Shown piece by piece: positions 10,732-22,730 of a stretch of 64,000 nucleotides of DNA; the stretch's first letter is position 1; every line of letters begins with the position of its first letter. The position numbers and the translations under genes are program-made. The notes under the pieces were generated by a model that was not told where the DNA came from, made no database searches, and saw only the letters and a list, made by a program, of their open reading frames with translations. This DNA comes from Trametes villosa (lineage: Eukaryota; Basidiomycota; Agaricomycetes; Polyporales; Polyporaceae), in assembly GCA_002964805.2 (NCBI GenBank), contig PUDQ02000020.1:310001-374000 (forward strand). Reading direction: 5' to 3'.

Positions 10732-12007
10732 ATGAAGATTCCTGACCTTCCATACGACATCCATGCCAGCATAATCGATGTGATGCGAGACGATCGTCCA
10801 AGCCTGAGGATATGTGGCCTGGTCTGTCGCGCGTGGCTCGGACGAGCGCGGTCCCATCTGTTTTGGAGGATCATGCTATCTCCTCTTCACCTCTCTCGCA
10901 CGCGCGGTCTCATAGAATTGCTCAAGACTCGCCCGGATATCAGCAGCCTCGTCCGAGACCTCCTCCTGTGGGTCTACTGGCACGATGATGATGCACAAGC
11001 GCTATCCGTAAGCTCAGAGTTTCTATCACCGACACGCGAGCTGAACTGTACTGCTCAGGAATTGATGAGCCTGGGGCAAAAAGACGCCACCTTCCCCGGC
11101 ATCATCGCAATACGACTTATATATGTGACCATTACCCCGCCGGTTACAACGTTCCTTCGACAGATTGTTCCCGACCTCCGCCACCTGTATATATTCCAAT
11201 GCCGCCACGACGCTCCCAAGACGTTTGTAAGTCTCCTCTCGGCGTATCCACAGCTGCGCACGCTTGTCGTGGAGGACGTCAGATGGAGCGACGACGAGGA
11301 TCCGGCGATGACCGCACGACCCGCCTCTGCATCGTTGCGGTTGACATCAGTGGATGCATCAAGGCAAAAGGACTTTGCGCCTCTTGCGCGATGGGTCCTC
11401 ACGACCTCGGCACACACCACCCTCCTTCACCTTAGATGCACAATACAAACGGTCGCGGACGGGGTGGCTCTGCGGTCCCTCCTACAGGCTTGCGGGGGCG
11501 TCCTAGGGGATCTGTGGATTACGCTCGCCGATGCAACAGACCCGAATGGTGCGTAAACCCTATATCCTCACTTAAGAAGTCTGCACCGGAGATTGATCGA
11601 CCATCTTTCCAGCGATCTTGGAGACAGCACGGCTCGACCTCTCTTCCTGCGTCAGATTGCGCTCTCTCGATCTTTGTTGCTCAACCTTGACCAAGAACAT
11701 CTACTCGCCAGCCCCTCCGACTACCTGGGCTTTTCTTTTCTTGAGGAGCCTACATCGCCCGTCACTCGAACACGTCCGGCTCGCCATCCACGCGCGGGAT
11801 CTCGTCGTTCAGCCATTGGAGGAATGGGACGCCGTGCTGGCTGATATCTGCGTAGAGGGCGGGAGACGGCTGACAATCGTGGTTGACCACTCGCAGATGG
11901 GGGTTGAGGCGGTCACTTTGGAGCAAGTGGACCATCTCAAACAGGCCCGCCTGCCCCGCTTGCATGCGAGCAGCCTGGTGCAGTTCTCCGCAGGCGCGCT
12001 CGACTGA
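10732..12007 (+). CDS. F-box protein
   Basis: Two exons (10732-11548, 11613-12007) give 403 residues. The start MKIPDLPYDIHASIIDVMRD and the following LRICGLVCRAWLGRARSHLF form a typical basidiomycete F-box, which binds Skp1 and recruits targets to SCF ubiquitin ligases. The rest is leucine-rich (PDLRHLYIF, YPQLRTLVVEDV, VRLRSLDLCCS) with irregular LRR-like spacing, as in the many lineage-specific F-box proteins of Agaricomycetes. The substrate is unknown. It converges on the DUF6534 gene, whose stop is 127 bp away. Confidence 0.82.
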
Positions 12008-12133
12008 CGTTGCGTCTTATGGCTCAATCCGACACGGGAGCCCACTATCCGGAGCGTCGCCGCACCACGATCACATCTCCATTACAATAAGACCGGAAAG
12101 TACGTTGTGTATCCTAACCCCACCCCAACCCCA

Positions 12134-14294
12134 TCAGTACCCCGGCAGGACCGGATGTGACTTCAGCTTCACCGGCTCCCACTGGCACTCGCGCACGCTC
12201 GACCCGTCGCCGCTCGAGTCGTCCACTCGCTCGTGGTGGCCGCGCGGGCGGCGGTACATCTCCTTCGCCCCAGGGCCCTCCTCGTCCTCCTCGAACGCGG
12301 CGCCCGAGCTATGCTGGATCGCGACGACAACGGGCGGCCGGGACGTTGCGGACGCGATGTGTGCGATGCTGGTGAGGCGCGGGAGGGAGACGTGCCCGAT
12401 GCGCTCCGCTTGCATGCGCAGGCTCTCGCGGGCGTTTAGGGTAGCCAGAAGGGAGACGGAGTATACTGTGGGGCAGAAGGTGAGGGGCGTGCTAGGATAT
12501 GTAAGTGGCGACTCACGGCGGGTGCCAATGTAGTAAAACATCACGTAAACAGAAGTCGTGGGCACGATGATTACCTGTAACGCAGTCCACATTAGACAGC
12601 AGGTCGTACCAGATATCAAGAGTCACGCACAGAAATAAGTGATATAACCGCGAAGAAACTATGGCATGCGTGAATGTCAGCGAAGCACCCTGGATGTCGA
12701 ATTGCAGCACCTGCCTGGTGAGCGCCCCTGTATTGATCGTGTATAGAACTAGCTTGTTGATGAGTCGGTTGGCCCTATGAGACGTGTGGACGCATCAGGA
12801 GATCGGTGAACATCAGGGCCGACGGGCCATGAAGGCTCACCCTACGGAGCCCGTACGGGACATGGCGAGGAGGGTCACTAGTGAGGTAGATAATAGAATG
12901 TCCGTCGCTGCAGTTACCGAGCTCAGAGCTACGTCGAAGCTCTGCGGAAAGCTGGTCAGAATGTCGACCGTACACTCGAGGCAAGGTACTTACCGTTAGC
13001 CCGATGTAGTCAAGCACATTGCTTGTCATCAGGCTGGGAATAGGCGGTTATTCGCACTGTGTTCTAGCGTAGTACCAGTGGTAAGGCCAGGCAAACCTTA
13101 CCTCTTCATGAATAGCGCTATATGGGGCAAGGCGTAGAAATGAACAGGCATCAGGAAGACACTCGTGAATAGTCCGGCGTTGCACTCACTGAAAGCAAGT
13201 CCTTCGAGGCGCCATGCCTATCAGTACCGCTTGCTGTACACCCCTACCACATCGAACACATACCAAAGTCTGCGCAGATGAACGCGACCTGAAAACGTAT
13301 CAGTTCCGCCCAGAAATCCGAACAAAGCGACGAATATCATACCAGAAGCGCCGCAAGGTAGGAATTCTTGCTGACTGTGAATGTATGCCCGTAAGTCGCA
13401 GCCCTTGACGCGTTCAGAGTGATCACAAACGTGTCCATATCCGGTACGAGTAGAAGCTAGGAGCAGCATGTCAGTCAGCGCGCAACAGGCAGATTGGGGA
13501 AGAATTACGAACGACTGGATCGTAACGATAGCGCAGGCCTTTTGTGTATGTGAGTCGGGCGTTCACTCAACGACGCGCTCGCCAAGGAAGCACCCACGTT
13601 GCATAGGAGCTGCGCCTGTGGAGATCTGTTCCTCAGCATACGGCGGTGAACAGGACTTGCTTCGCACGTACGCTTGATTCCCTGTATAGACGTCAGTGGC
13701 CATCTAGGATAATGTAAGGCATGACCAGTCGACACTTACCACGGGAGCAATGTCAGGCCCATAGCTTCCACTTCCTTCTTCACGAGATAGTTCCACACTG
13801 CTCGTCGCCTCCATCAGTCTCGCCAAGCACCTGGGCATGTATAGCAGCGCTCCGTACTTGTCGCGCTGTAGAGCATAAGATGGAACGCGTCGAAGGTCCA
13901 CACGAGGGCGACCTGCACCCATGCGACGGTAAGCATTTCCAGACGGATAAATTCGGAGCTTGGGCTGACCAGCATCTTCAGCGACTTCCGGTCGCGGGGG
14001 TAGTGCCTGTAGTACCATCCCACTTGGGCAGTGGCCACTGTGGAATCTTCGTTTGGTAGGCACCTAAGGAGTAGTAAGGACTGACGTACCTCCAAACAGA
14101 CTGGTTGGAACGACCGCTCAGTCTCAGTCGGAATCCCTATTCCCAATATTTGGCACATACCTGGCCGTTACCGCCAGCCCTATGAGGGTTACACCGATCC
14201 TGGTCGACATGTAGGTAAGCGGACAGTGGGCGAGCAAGCGGGAGGGTACGTACGTGACGTCAAAGAAGGCATACGGATCGACCGTGATAGCCAT
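12134..14294 (-). CDS. DUF6534-type multi-pass membrane protein
   Basis: A many-exon minus-strand gene starts MAITVDPYAFFDVT at 14294. Joining frames across short introns gives family-typical pieces in order: SLFGVATAQVGWYYRHYPRD, VALVWTFDAFHLMLYSAT, MWNYLVKKEVEAMGLTLLPW, QVLFTAACAIVTIQSFYSYR, IWTLSKNSYLAALLVAFICA, an AATDILLSTSLVTLLAMSRT helix and, last, LYSVSLLATLNARESLRMQA. This is the hydrophobic-helix pattern of DUF6534, a large Agaricomycete family of unknown function. The soluble tail contains an EEDEEG acidic run. Some donors are atypical (GTTTGT, GTTCGT, GTCAGC), so single boundaries may be wrong, but conserved blocks appear in every exon and I see no disabling lesion. Confidence 0.75.
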
Positions 14295-15429
14295 CGCATG
14301 CGCCGTGCATGGACGGGGCTCGTGGGGGGCAGGGCGTAAAGGGACAGGAAATGGTCAGAGCTTCTCGACAGGCACTTTGGGCGTACACGCGCAGCTGCAT
14401 GTCTTTATGTTCCCCCTCGGATGCTGAAGTTGCACGGCATTCGATTTCTAGTGCGATGGCATGGGAGCGAGCCATCACGGCGGCGCTTGCCGACTTCTAC
14501 ATATACTTCCACTCGGGCCCGAGGGGAGGGTGCAATGTCCGGTGGTTTGAAACCTCCTGGCCTCCCGCGTCCCGCGGTTTTTGCGAGCGGGGCGTAGTCC
14601 TGCGCGCGGCCAGTTTGAGGGTGTGCTTATATCGTGTCTCTTGTTACGCGTCCGCGGAGAGCCCGCGGCGGAACCTCAAGCCGGCCATGTACGCTGGCTG
14701 TATGCCCATGCTTTTCAGGCATGCACCCTTCGTGAGAGGTCGCTACACATATCCGCGAGGTAATCTGGGAGATCCTCAGCTCAGTTCGGACCCACTTTGG
14801 CACGGGTTCTGCTTCGCATGATGCTGACCGCGCGCGGACCGGCCCTGGTCGTAAGGGGTCCAGAGCAGACAATGCGGCACGCCTGCGCACATGGACGGCC
14901 GAGAAGTAGCGAGTTTGAATGCAGTGTGTCTACGCGAGGACTGCGTGAGCGGGGGGCCGCGGCTGATTGGGTCGAGAAAGGATCCGCACGGTCGGGTTCG
15001 GAGGAACTGTGAGATCGCGGAAGTCAGGCGACCCTCAAGTGCGACAATGCAGCCTTACCAGGTGGCAGATTTGGAGAGTCGTGCACGGAGTCAGGCTCGT
15101 ATGGTCACCGAGGCAGCTGCGGACTCATGACAAAGGATGTTTGTAAACTTGCTTCTCGTTTAGTAGCGGCGAGAAGCTACTACGGCTCAGCGTAGATCTA
15201 GAGTGACGAGTTTGCAAGCACTCCCTTACCCGCGAGTTAAGTACTAGTGCGCGAATCACTGACATCCAGCACGTCTTGGTCTACACGGATACCGCGCTGG
15301 AGATAATGTATATGGTGGAGGTGCAAAGTAAGCGATCATGAGAGAGGGAGGCAACCCAGCATGTGCAGTGAGACTTTGAGTTTGAACGCGGCCATCTCAT
15401 AAAGGAGGGGAGCAAAAAACCATTTGAAG
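14295..15429. other. Intergenic, no gene recognised
   Basis: The stretch upstream of the DUF6534 gene holds a 170-codon plus-strand open frame (14309-14821) without similarity or splice support. Nothing else is visible before the tRNA gene. Confidence 0.45.
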
Positions 15430-15516
15430 TCCTTCGAGCCGGGATCGAACCAGCGACATCAGGATGACTTGGTAACCCATTACAGTCCTGCGCTCTTCCA
15501 ACTGAGCTATCGAAGG
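15430..15516 (-). tRNA. tRNA-Tyr (GTA), intron-containing
   Basis: On the minus strand the acceptor arms CCTTCGA and TCGAAGG pair fully. The D arm is GCTCAGTTGGAAGAGC, the T arm GCTGG-TTCGATC-CCGGC and the discriminator base A. The anticodon arm reads CAGGA-CTGTAA, then a 14-nt intron (TGGGTTACCAAGTC), then A-TCCTG. The intron interrupts after position 37, the canonical place, and fungal tRNA-Tyr(GTA) genes commonly carry one. Box A and B promoters are internal. Confidence 0.95.
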
Positions 15517-15855
15517 GTTGACATCCAATATTCACAAGCCATTATATAACGCTTGCATCTTAGAGGATTTGAGCCGGGAATTTCTTTCGTGAGCTCGTGA
15601 ACTTACTCAGGCGTCCGGCGCGGGGTCTCCTGGCACTGTCCAAGAAAGTGGCTTTCGAATATTCGGCCATCCCTAGACCGCACAAAGAAGTAGGATGATC
15701 ATTGTCCGTGAAGTGTTCTGTTCAGTATGTATGCAGTGTCCATGTATACAGCCAAGCCGGTACAAGAAGTTCGTGCCACGCCCAAAGTCCGAAACGATTC
15801 ACAAACATGGATAATTCAGGGTTCAGCGCTGAGCGTCCGTGTCGATCCCCTAAGC
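15517..15855. other. Intergenic spacer
   Basis: Spacer between the tRNA gene and the 3' end of the cerato-platanin gene. No feature is recognised. Confidence 0.5.
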
Positions 15856-16421
15856 TTACAGGCCGCACTTGCTCGCCGACACCTGCTTGACCTTGGCGTG
15901 AATCACGCCGCGCTCCTCGGCGTGGCCGTGCGTGAGCTTGTTCAGGCCCTTCTCGCCGATGTTGAGGCCCGACTTCGCGTGGTCGATGGCGAGCACGTTG
16001 ATCGTCGTGCCGTTGTAGCTCACTTGCCAGCAAGTGCCGCAATTGGCCGAGTTCCAGCCTAGAACGGCAATGTAATCAACGTCTGATCTGCGCCGAAACA
16101 ACGAGACGTTGGCACATACCTGCGATAGCTTGGGCACCACCGAGGTACTGGTTGGGCAGGGAGCCGAAGGTGGTGTAACCTACGTGGCGGAATGGTCAGC
16201 TTGCGCCAACAGCACCACAAGTACCGGGGTAACGTACCCTTCGTCTCGAGGCCGTGCTTGCCATTCGAGCACGCGACGATGTTGAGCGAGTTCGACTTCT
16301 TGTCGTACACAGGGTCATAGGTGACCTGCTGAGTAGAGCTGCCGCTCGTGGAAGCGGCAGGGACAGCGAGCGCAGCGGAGGCGAGAGAGAGCGCGGAGAT
16401 GATGATGGTGAAGAACTGCAT
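15856..16421 (-). CDS. Cerato-platanin family secreted protein
   Basis: Three exons (16421-16238, 16179-16120, 16058-15856) give 148 residues, normal for the family. A signal peptide (MQFFTIIISALSLASAALA) precedes the mature domain. That domain has VTYDPVYD, NIVACSNGKHGLETKG, FGSLPNQYLGGAQAI and GWNSANCGTCWQVSYNG, and ends in KCGL. The four cysteines expected for two disulphides are present. Cerato-platanins are small secreted proteins with a double-psi beta-barrel, related to expansins. They bind chitin oligomers, self-assemble on surfaces, loosen cell walls and can be sensed by plants. A TATA-like element lies about 90 bp upstream. Confidence 0.95.
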
Positions 16422-17394
16422 GGTGACCGGTATGAGCAGTGGGGTGGTGTTGGCTGGGGTGGAGGGAGAGCTGACGAGTGGTGAGGCCGATGGGTAGACG
16501 TCCCTTCTTATACCCTCAAGTAACGTACGGCGGGCAGACCTCAGGCCGACTCAGGGAGTATGCAGGCGGTGACCCACAGACGATGTATGCCCGCTCCGCT
16601 GCTCGGGTGACTGGTCCACGATCTCATCCGTGACGGTCAGGGGAACCCGGCCGCGCTGGTAGTCTGTCGGAGTCGTCAGGTGCATTCCGATCCATACAAC
16701 GGCACATACCAGACGAGTGCGAATCTAATACCCATGACTGCCCGCCGCGTGAACAATGCAGAGCGCGCGTGTGGGTCACGTCAGTGGTGAAGACCTATAT
16801 AGCTCGCATTCTCTCTGGGAGATTGGGCCGGGCCGAGCAGGTCGAGCTCAGGGATGAGGTGGGCAGCATCGTTGCTTCCGACGAGCGTCTCCGGCATCCC
16901 CTAGCGGCCTTCGAGCAACCTGACAAGAAAGCAGAATCCTCTGATCAGATGCTACGCTGTCGACGCTGGGCTGGAGCGGATGGAATGCATTGACTCGTAC
17001 CTGTTATGCTGAGCGGTACCCCCTCGCCGCGAAGCGGATGTAAGACCTTGACATGCTCGCCGGAACTAAGACAGATGACGTCGAGGAGGCTATACGTACG
17101 TCGGTTATACCCTATTCGGAAAGCCGTCGTCGACAGTCTAGGGGAGGCACAGCGCACGCGAGGATGAGGGGAAAGGAACGACGGGGAAGGTAACCCAAGC
17201 TATGCATTGACGTCGACGATGTACGCGAACCGTAGCCACAGCGAGACGAACTAGTTGGAATGATGGTGAGCGGTGATTATACCGAGGCGATGTATGTATG
17301 AGCGCATATCGACAACGAAGATGTGATGGAGGTCGTGAGTTCGTTACATTCGTGAAGCAAGGAAGAGAAAATGCAGACGCCCGCGAACCCCACT
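16422..17394. other. Intergenic, promoter of the cerato-platanin gene
   Basis: About 970 bp upstream of the cerato-platanin ATG and downstream of the CaaX-protein stop. No gene is recognised. Confidence 0.5.
16507..16512 (-). promoter_or_regulatory. TATA-like box of the cerato-platanin gene
   Basis: TATAAG on the minus strand sits about 86 bp before the start codon at 16421, which would allow a short leader. Visible by eye only. Confidence 0.5.
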
Positions 17395-20300
17395 TTACAT
17401 TATCACGCACCACTTGCCCTTCTTGTGCTTGTCCTCGACGTTGCCGTCGACGGGGGTATTCGCAGGGGCCTCGAGTGCAGGCGACCCAGTCGAATCCGCG
17501 GGGCTCTTCGTGAACTCGCCCGAGGCGTGGTCCAAGGACGTTCGTCCTTCTTCCGGGGTCTTGACAGTGCTGGAGAACCAGCCGCCAGGGAAGTAGCGAG
17601 AAGACGTCGTGGACTCGTGGCGAGCACGCGCGCTCGTCGGAGGAGCATCCGCAGCAGGGGGTGATGCCTCCTGGATATCAATCTGCGTGTTCTCGTCGAC
17701 GGGGGCCAGGCGAGCGAGGCTGGGCCTGACACAGAGAAGTTCAGCATGAGATAATATGAGGGCGCGACAGTACGCTTACTTGGCGTTGATCTTCTTCTCT
17801 TCATCGGGCGACGGGAAGGTGTGGAGGCCGTTGCCATTGGTAGCCACCTCAGCGGCAGCCTCCGCTACGGGCTCGACAGACTTCTCGCCGCTGGACGCGC
17901 CGTTGAGCGCAGGTTCCTCAACAGTAACTGCAGGGGTCTGCTCGGCTTCATCGGCACCAGCATCGGAGACAGAGCCTTGCCTCGTAACGGAGTACGAGGG
18001 CGTCCAGGGGCGCGAAGGCGGTTGCTCAACGGCCTGAGCGTCGGTCTCCTGGCGCATGCACATGAGCACAACGTCCGCACATAAGTGAGATGGGACGTAC
18101 CTCCGGGGCAGGGGCCTCCGCCTCGTCGATGCGGATCTCAGGCTGCTCGGCGGGGGCGGGCTCGGACACAACTGCCTCCTCCTGAACGGGAGGCGGTAGC
18201 TGCTCCAGCTCTTGGAGCTCCTTCTGAACCGGTCCGGGACTGTGAAGCGGGCTGCCACCCTGCTGTGAGACAGAGTACGAAGGCGTCCAAGGGGACTTCG
18301 GCCTGTCGGCGGGGACGGTTGGTGGCGTCTGGGGCTGTAGAACGTTTAGTGTTGCTATGCGACGAGAGCGCGTGGGTCTACTCACAACATCAGCAGCTTC
18401 GTCGGCCACCTCCTCCGTGACGATAATGGGAGCCTGAATAGCTGGCTCGACCTCGTCCGCAGGAGCGGCGGAGACGGGCTCCTCGATTGCGGGGGTCACC
18501 TCGGCCGCAACAGGCTCCTCGACAGCTTCCTCGACAGCAACAGGCTCGGGCTCAGCCGCCGGAACAGAAGGCTCTTCGTGAGCAGTAGCCTCAACCGCCG
18601 CAGGCAGAGATTCAATCTCAGCCACGTCGGCATCAGCGGCGGTTTGCTGGGGAGTGTGAAGGGGGCTGGAGCCCTGGGAGCTGACGGAGTACGACGGGAT
18701 CCAGGGGGACGACTTCGAGGTCTCCTCCGACGCAGGCGCCTCAGGAGCGGGGGCGTCGTCCTCAGTGGTAGTAATGAGAACCTCCGGAGCGGGAGTCTCT
18801 GCAGCGACCTCTTCTTCCTCGACCTCAGGTTCAACCTCTTCGGCCACTTCAGGCTCGGGGACCTCCACTGCCTGCACCGGCTCTTCCTTCGGCTCTGCGG
18901 CAACCTCGACATCTTCCTCCGCGGGCGCGGTGAGTGCGACTTCAACCTCAGGCACTACTTCAGGCTCCGCGACGGTAGCAGGCTCTTCCTCCCGAACAAC
19001 GGGCTCGGGTAGCTCAGCCACCGCAATCTTGGGCGAGTGACGCGGGCTCGTGCCCTGGGCGCTGACCGAGTACGACGGCACCCAAGAGGGGGAGGGCGAA
19101 CGCTCTACCTGCTCCTCGGGGGCGGAAGGCTCGACGGTCTCGTCGGACGGCTGACAGGAACGCATGTAAGTCTCGACGCAACACAACACGAAAATGCAAG
19201 CCTCTTACCTCCTCAGTGACCTCGACGGTCGGCGGAACAACCGCCTCCTCCTCGGCGGAGGGTGGGAGCTGCTCGAGCTCGGCGATCTCCTTCTCGTCCT
19301 CGCCAGCGTTGGAGCCGGGGCCTTGGGTGGTGACGCTGTATGAGGGCGTCCACGGCGACTTGGGGCGTTCCGGGATGGAAGGAGACGGGCTGCGGGACTT
19401 GGTAGCCTCCTCCTCGGGCTGCTCCTCAGGCTGTTCGGGCTCGTCTTCGGGCGCGTCGATAGAGACAACGGGGATGCTGGTCTCCTCGACGGGGGCCTCC
19501 TCTTCTGGCGCTGAGGTCTCAGTCTCAGGAGCGGCGGTCTCCCCCAGAACGGCGACCACCTCGGGAGCAACAGAGACCTCCTCGACAGCGGGAGCTTCCT
19601 CCACGGCAGTCGTGCTCTCCTCCGCCACTTCGTCAGCTGCTTCAGCGACGCCAGTGGCTTCCTCCACGATCGGAACCTCGGGCTCGGCCTCAGGGATGGC
19701 GGGCGTCTCAGTAGCGACGAGCGTGTCTGCGGCGACTGGGGTATCCTCAGCTACTGGAGCAGTGGTGTCGACGACCTCTTGAGCAACGATAGACGGCTTC
19801 TCCTCCTCGGCAGCTTCTTCCACAACGGCGGCAGCCGCGGGGACGACGATCGCTTCCTCGACAACAGCAGGGATCTCCTCGGGAGCATCCTTGACGGCAT
19901 CCGCATTGGCGGGCTCGTCCTCGGTCGATAGCTCTGCGATAGGCTCGCTGTCTTCGACGGAAGCCTCGACCGGGGCGGGGCCCTCCTCAACGGCGACGGG
20001 GGCCTCCTCTGCAGCAGGCGTTTCCTGTTCAACGACGGGGGCCTCTTCTTCAGTTGCAGGGACCTCTTCAGTAGGGGCTGCCGTCTCCTGGGCTGCAGCA
20101 GGGGCTTCCTCAGCAGCAGGTGCCTCCTGCGTCGCCTCTGCGGTCTCCTCGACAGCGGGTTCCTCAGGCGTAACCTCAACAGCCTCCTCGACAGCTGGAA
20201 CCTCGGGAGCGGCCTCTACAGCCTCCTCGACAACTGGAACCTCGGGGATGGCCTCTACGACCTCCTCGACAGCGGGAGTCTCCTCAGCCACCGGAACGGC

Positions 20301-22358
20301 TTCCTCAACCTCCGCAGTAGGCTCTTTAGCGGGAGCGGCGGGCTCTCCGCTTGCAACAGGCTCGACCTCCTCGACCTCATCCGCGTCCTCCGCGGCCACT
20401 TCAGCCGGTGCAGCAACCTCTTCCTGAGCAACAGGCGCCTCCTCCACGTGGGCGGGCTCCTCAGCAGGCACGCTTTCAGCGATGACGTCCACGGCAGGCG
20501 CCGCAGCTGGGGCGGACTCCTCAGCAGTCTCTTCAGCGGCGGTCGGCGCGCTCTCGGGGATCACTTCCTCCACCTGCTCGATTGCGGGAACTTCCTCGAC
20601 GACGGGCGCAGGGGTCTCCTCGGGAACTGCAGTGGGCTCGGCCTCAGGCTCGACCTCGGTTGCGGCTTCATCCACTGATGCGACGGCCTCCTCAGGCGCG
20701 GCGGCAGGCTCCTCAGCTGCAGAGGTCGGCTCCTCAGTAGCGGGCTCGGGAGCAGCCACTTCCTCGATGGCGGGATCGGCAGGGGTATCTTCCGCGACAG
20801 GAACCTCCTCAGTCTTGATGGGCTCCTCGACAGGAGCATCCTCGACAGCGGGCTCCGCAGCGACGGCCTCAACGGATTCCTCCGCGACAGGCTCCTCTAC
20901 AGCAGGCGCAGCTTCAGCTTCTGGCTCCTCGGTCTTGACGGGCGCCTCAGCCTGAACAGGCTCCTCTGCAGGTACGTCCTCGGCGGTGGCCTCTTCGGTC
21001 GCGGGGGTTTCTTCAGCTGCGGGAGTTTCTTCAGTCGCAGGGACCTCAGCCTCCTCAGCCGCGACAGCGGGCTCTTCGACATCAGCAGCCTTCTCCTTAG
21101 CCGGGGCCTCAGATCCAGATGCAGGCTCGGGAGCAGCCTCGACCTCTGCGACAGGTGCTTCCGCTTCGACGACCGGCGCTTCGACCGGCGCAACTGCTTC
21201 CTCTTCCTGGGACTCGGGCGCCGCAGGAATATCCTCAGTCGACTCTTCGGGGGCCTCCTCAGCGGTGGGAGCCTCGGTAACAGTAGGCTCGTCCGCCACG
21301 GCAGCGGGCTCTTCAGCGGCAGGAGCCTCAGAGGGTGTCTCGTCAGCGGGCGCAGGGGTCTCCTCTGCCGCGGGAGTTTCCTCGACAGTGGTAGGTGCAG
21401 CAGGCTCCTCAGCAGTGGCAGCGGGCGCCTCCTCGACGGGGGCAGGGGTATCTTCGACAGCCGGAGCTGCCTGCTCGGCCGGCGCAGCCTCCTCGACCGG
21501 AGCGGGAGCGGCGGGCTCCTCGGTGGCCGTCTCCTCTCCGACAGCCGGCGCGTCATCAGCGGCTGTAGGCTCGCTGGCGGGCTCCTCTGCCGAGGGCGCC
21601 ACAGTCTCTTCGGCAATAGCTTCGGGGGCCTCCACGGGCGCGGGGGCCTCCTCTGCAGCGGCGGGAGCGGGAGTCTCCTCCTGGGTCTCTTCGGGGGATG
21701 CAGCGGCCGCGGGGGTCGCCTCTGCAGTCTCGCTCGTCTCGTTCACGGGGAGCTCTTCGGTAGCGGGCGCGGCAGGCTCCTCGCTGGCTTCGACGACTGG
21801 GGCTGCCTCTTCTGCGGGAACCGCATCGGTAGCGTCGGTTGACTGGGTATCGTGGGTCTCGGCCTCGGGAGCGCTCTCCTCTGCAACACGCCAGGTCAGC
21901 ATGCGAGGACACAATGACAAGTAGCCACATACCAATCACAGCGTCAGAGGACTCGACTTCAGCAGGAGCTGCCTCAGCCTCGACTTTGTCCTCGTCAGCG
22001 GTAGCCTGAATGGGGGTTACAAACCAATCAGCATGCCGCTCTTGTCGTACGACGAAACTGCATATAGACGCACCTCTGTGACGGCCTCCTCCTTCGGAGC
22101 GCTGACCTCGTCAGCTGCCTCCTCGGACGCGTCTTGCGCTACTGCGTCTACGCCTTCCGAAGGGGTATCGTGCACGGCTGCCGCATTGGCAGACCCATTC
22201 TCGACGAGGGGAACAGGCGCTTCTGTGGCAAGTGCTTGCTTGCGGATTTCCTCCACGGCGTGCGTGAGAGTTTGCTCGACGTCAGCAACGGAGGGCGCGT
22301 CCGGGGCGTCCTGCAAAATGTGCGGGGCCTGCGCTGGCTCGTCGACAGCGACAGACAT
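17395..22358 (-). CDS. Large Ala/Glu/Pro repeat protein with C-terminal CaaX box
   Basis: Seven exons (22358-22074, 22005-21933, 21880-19209, 19150-18386, 18334-18101, 18048-17780, 17725-17395) close in phase and give 1,542 residues. One in-frame 51-bp intron (18385-18335) is supported by splice sites and an ACTAAAC branch site. Most of the protein is a low-complexity, strongly acidic Ala/Glu/Pro/Val tract, surely disordered. Five short motifs of type PWTPSYSVxxQG recur near the ends of exons 3 to 6, mostly followed by an ELEQLPP-like segment. The last exon ends DKHKKGKWCVIM, a basic patch plus a CVIM CaaX box whose terminal Met favours farnesylation. I infer a lipid-anchored, membrane-tethered scaffold or bristle protein. 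I do not recognise a named family. Confidence 0.85.
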
Positions 22359-22730
22359 GGGGAGCTGGGGGTATGTGGTAGGAGAGAGATAAGGAGGGGT
22401 GGCTGTACGCGGGGAGCGTATAGGCCTAGCGGGAGAGGAGAGCTAGAAGGAGAGGAGGTGCTCACGCGCCCTTCCTGAGGAGACCCAACAGAATTCGACA
22501 ATCGTCCTTTTCTCCAGGCGCCTATTCCCTCGGCCTTTGCCATCCCTACGCGCCCCTCACGTGACCGTACCTCCTCCGCCACAAAAGGCAGGTCGCGCAA
22601 TCCCTCTGTACTTCACGAAATGCCTGTATACGGTGCCAACATGGCGTGCTACGGCAGTATACAGTTTCCGCTTCTCACATAGGCTGTTCATAACTCCATC
22701 AAGTCCTCCCGCACTCTACTCATCGTCCGC
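22359..22730. other. Spacer, promoter of the CaaX-protein gene
   Basis: 372 bp between the CaaX-protein ATG and the stop of the GPI-protein gene on the same strand. No extra gene is seen. Confidence 0.5.

Noticed and set aside
14309..14821. A 170-codon plus-strand frame before the tRNA
   Set aside because: No similarity, Cys/Arg/Trp-rich random composition, and no promoter or splice support.
20986..21924. A 312-codon plus-strand Ser/Ala/Gly/Thr-rich frame
   Set aside because: It is antisense to the Ala/Glu/Pro repeat exon of the CaaX protein; the complement of GCN/GAG/CCN-rich repeats gives Ser/Gly/Ala runs automatically.
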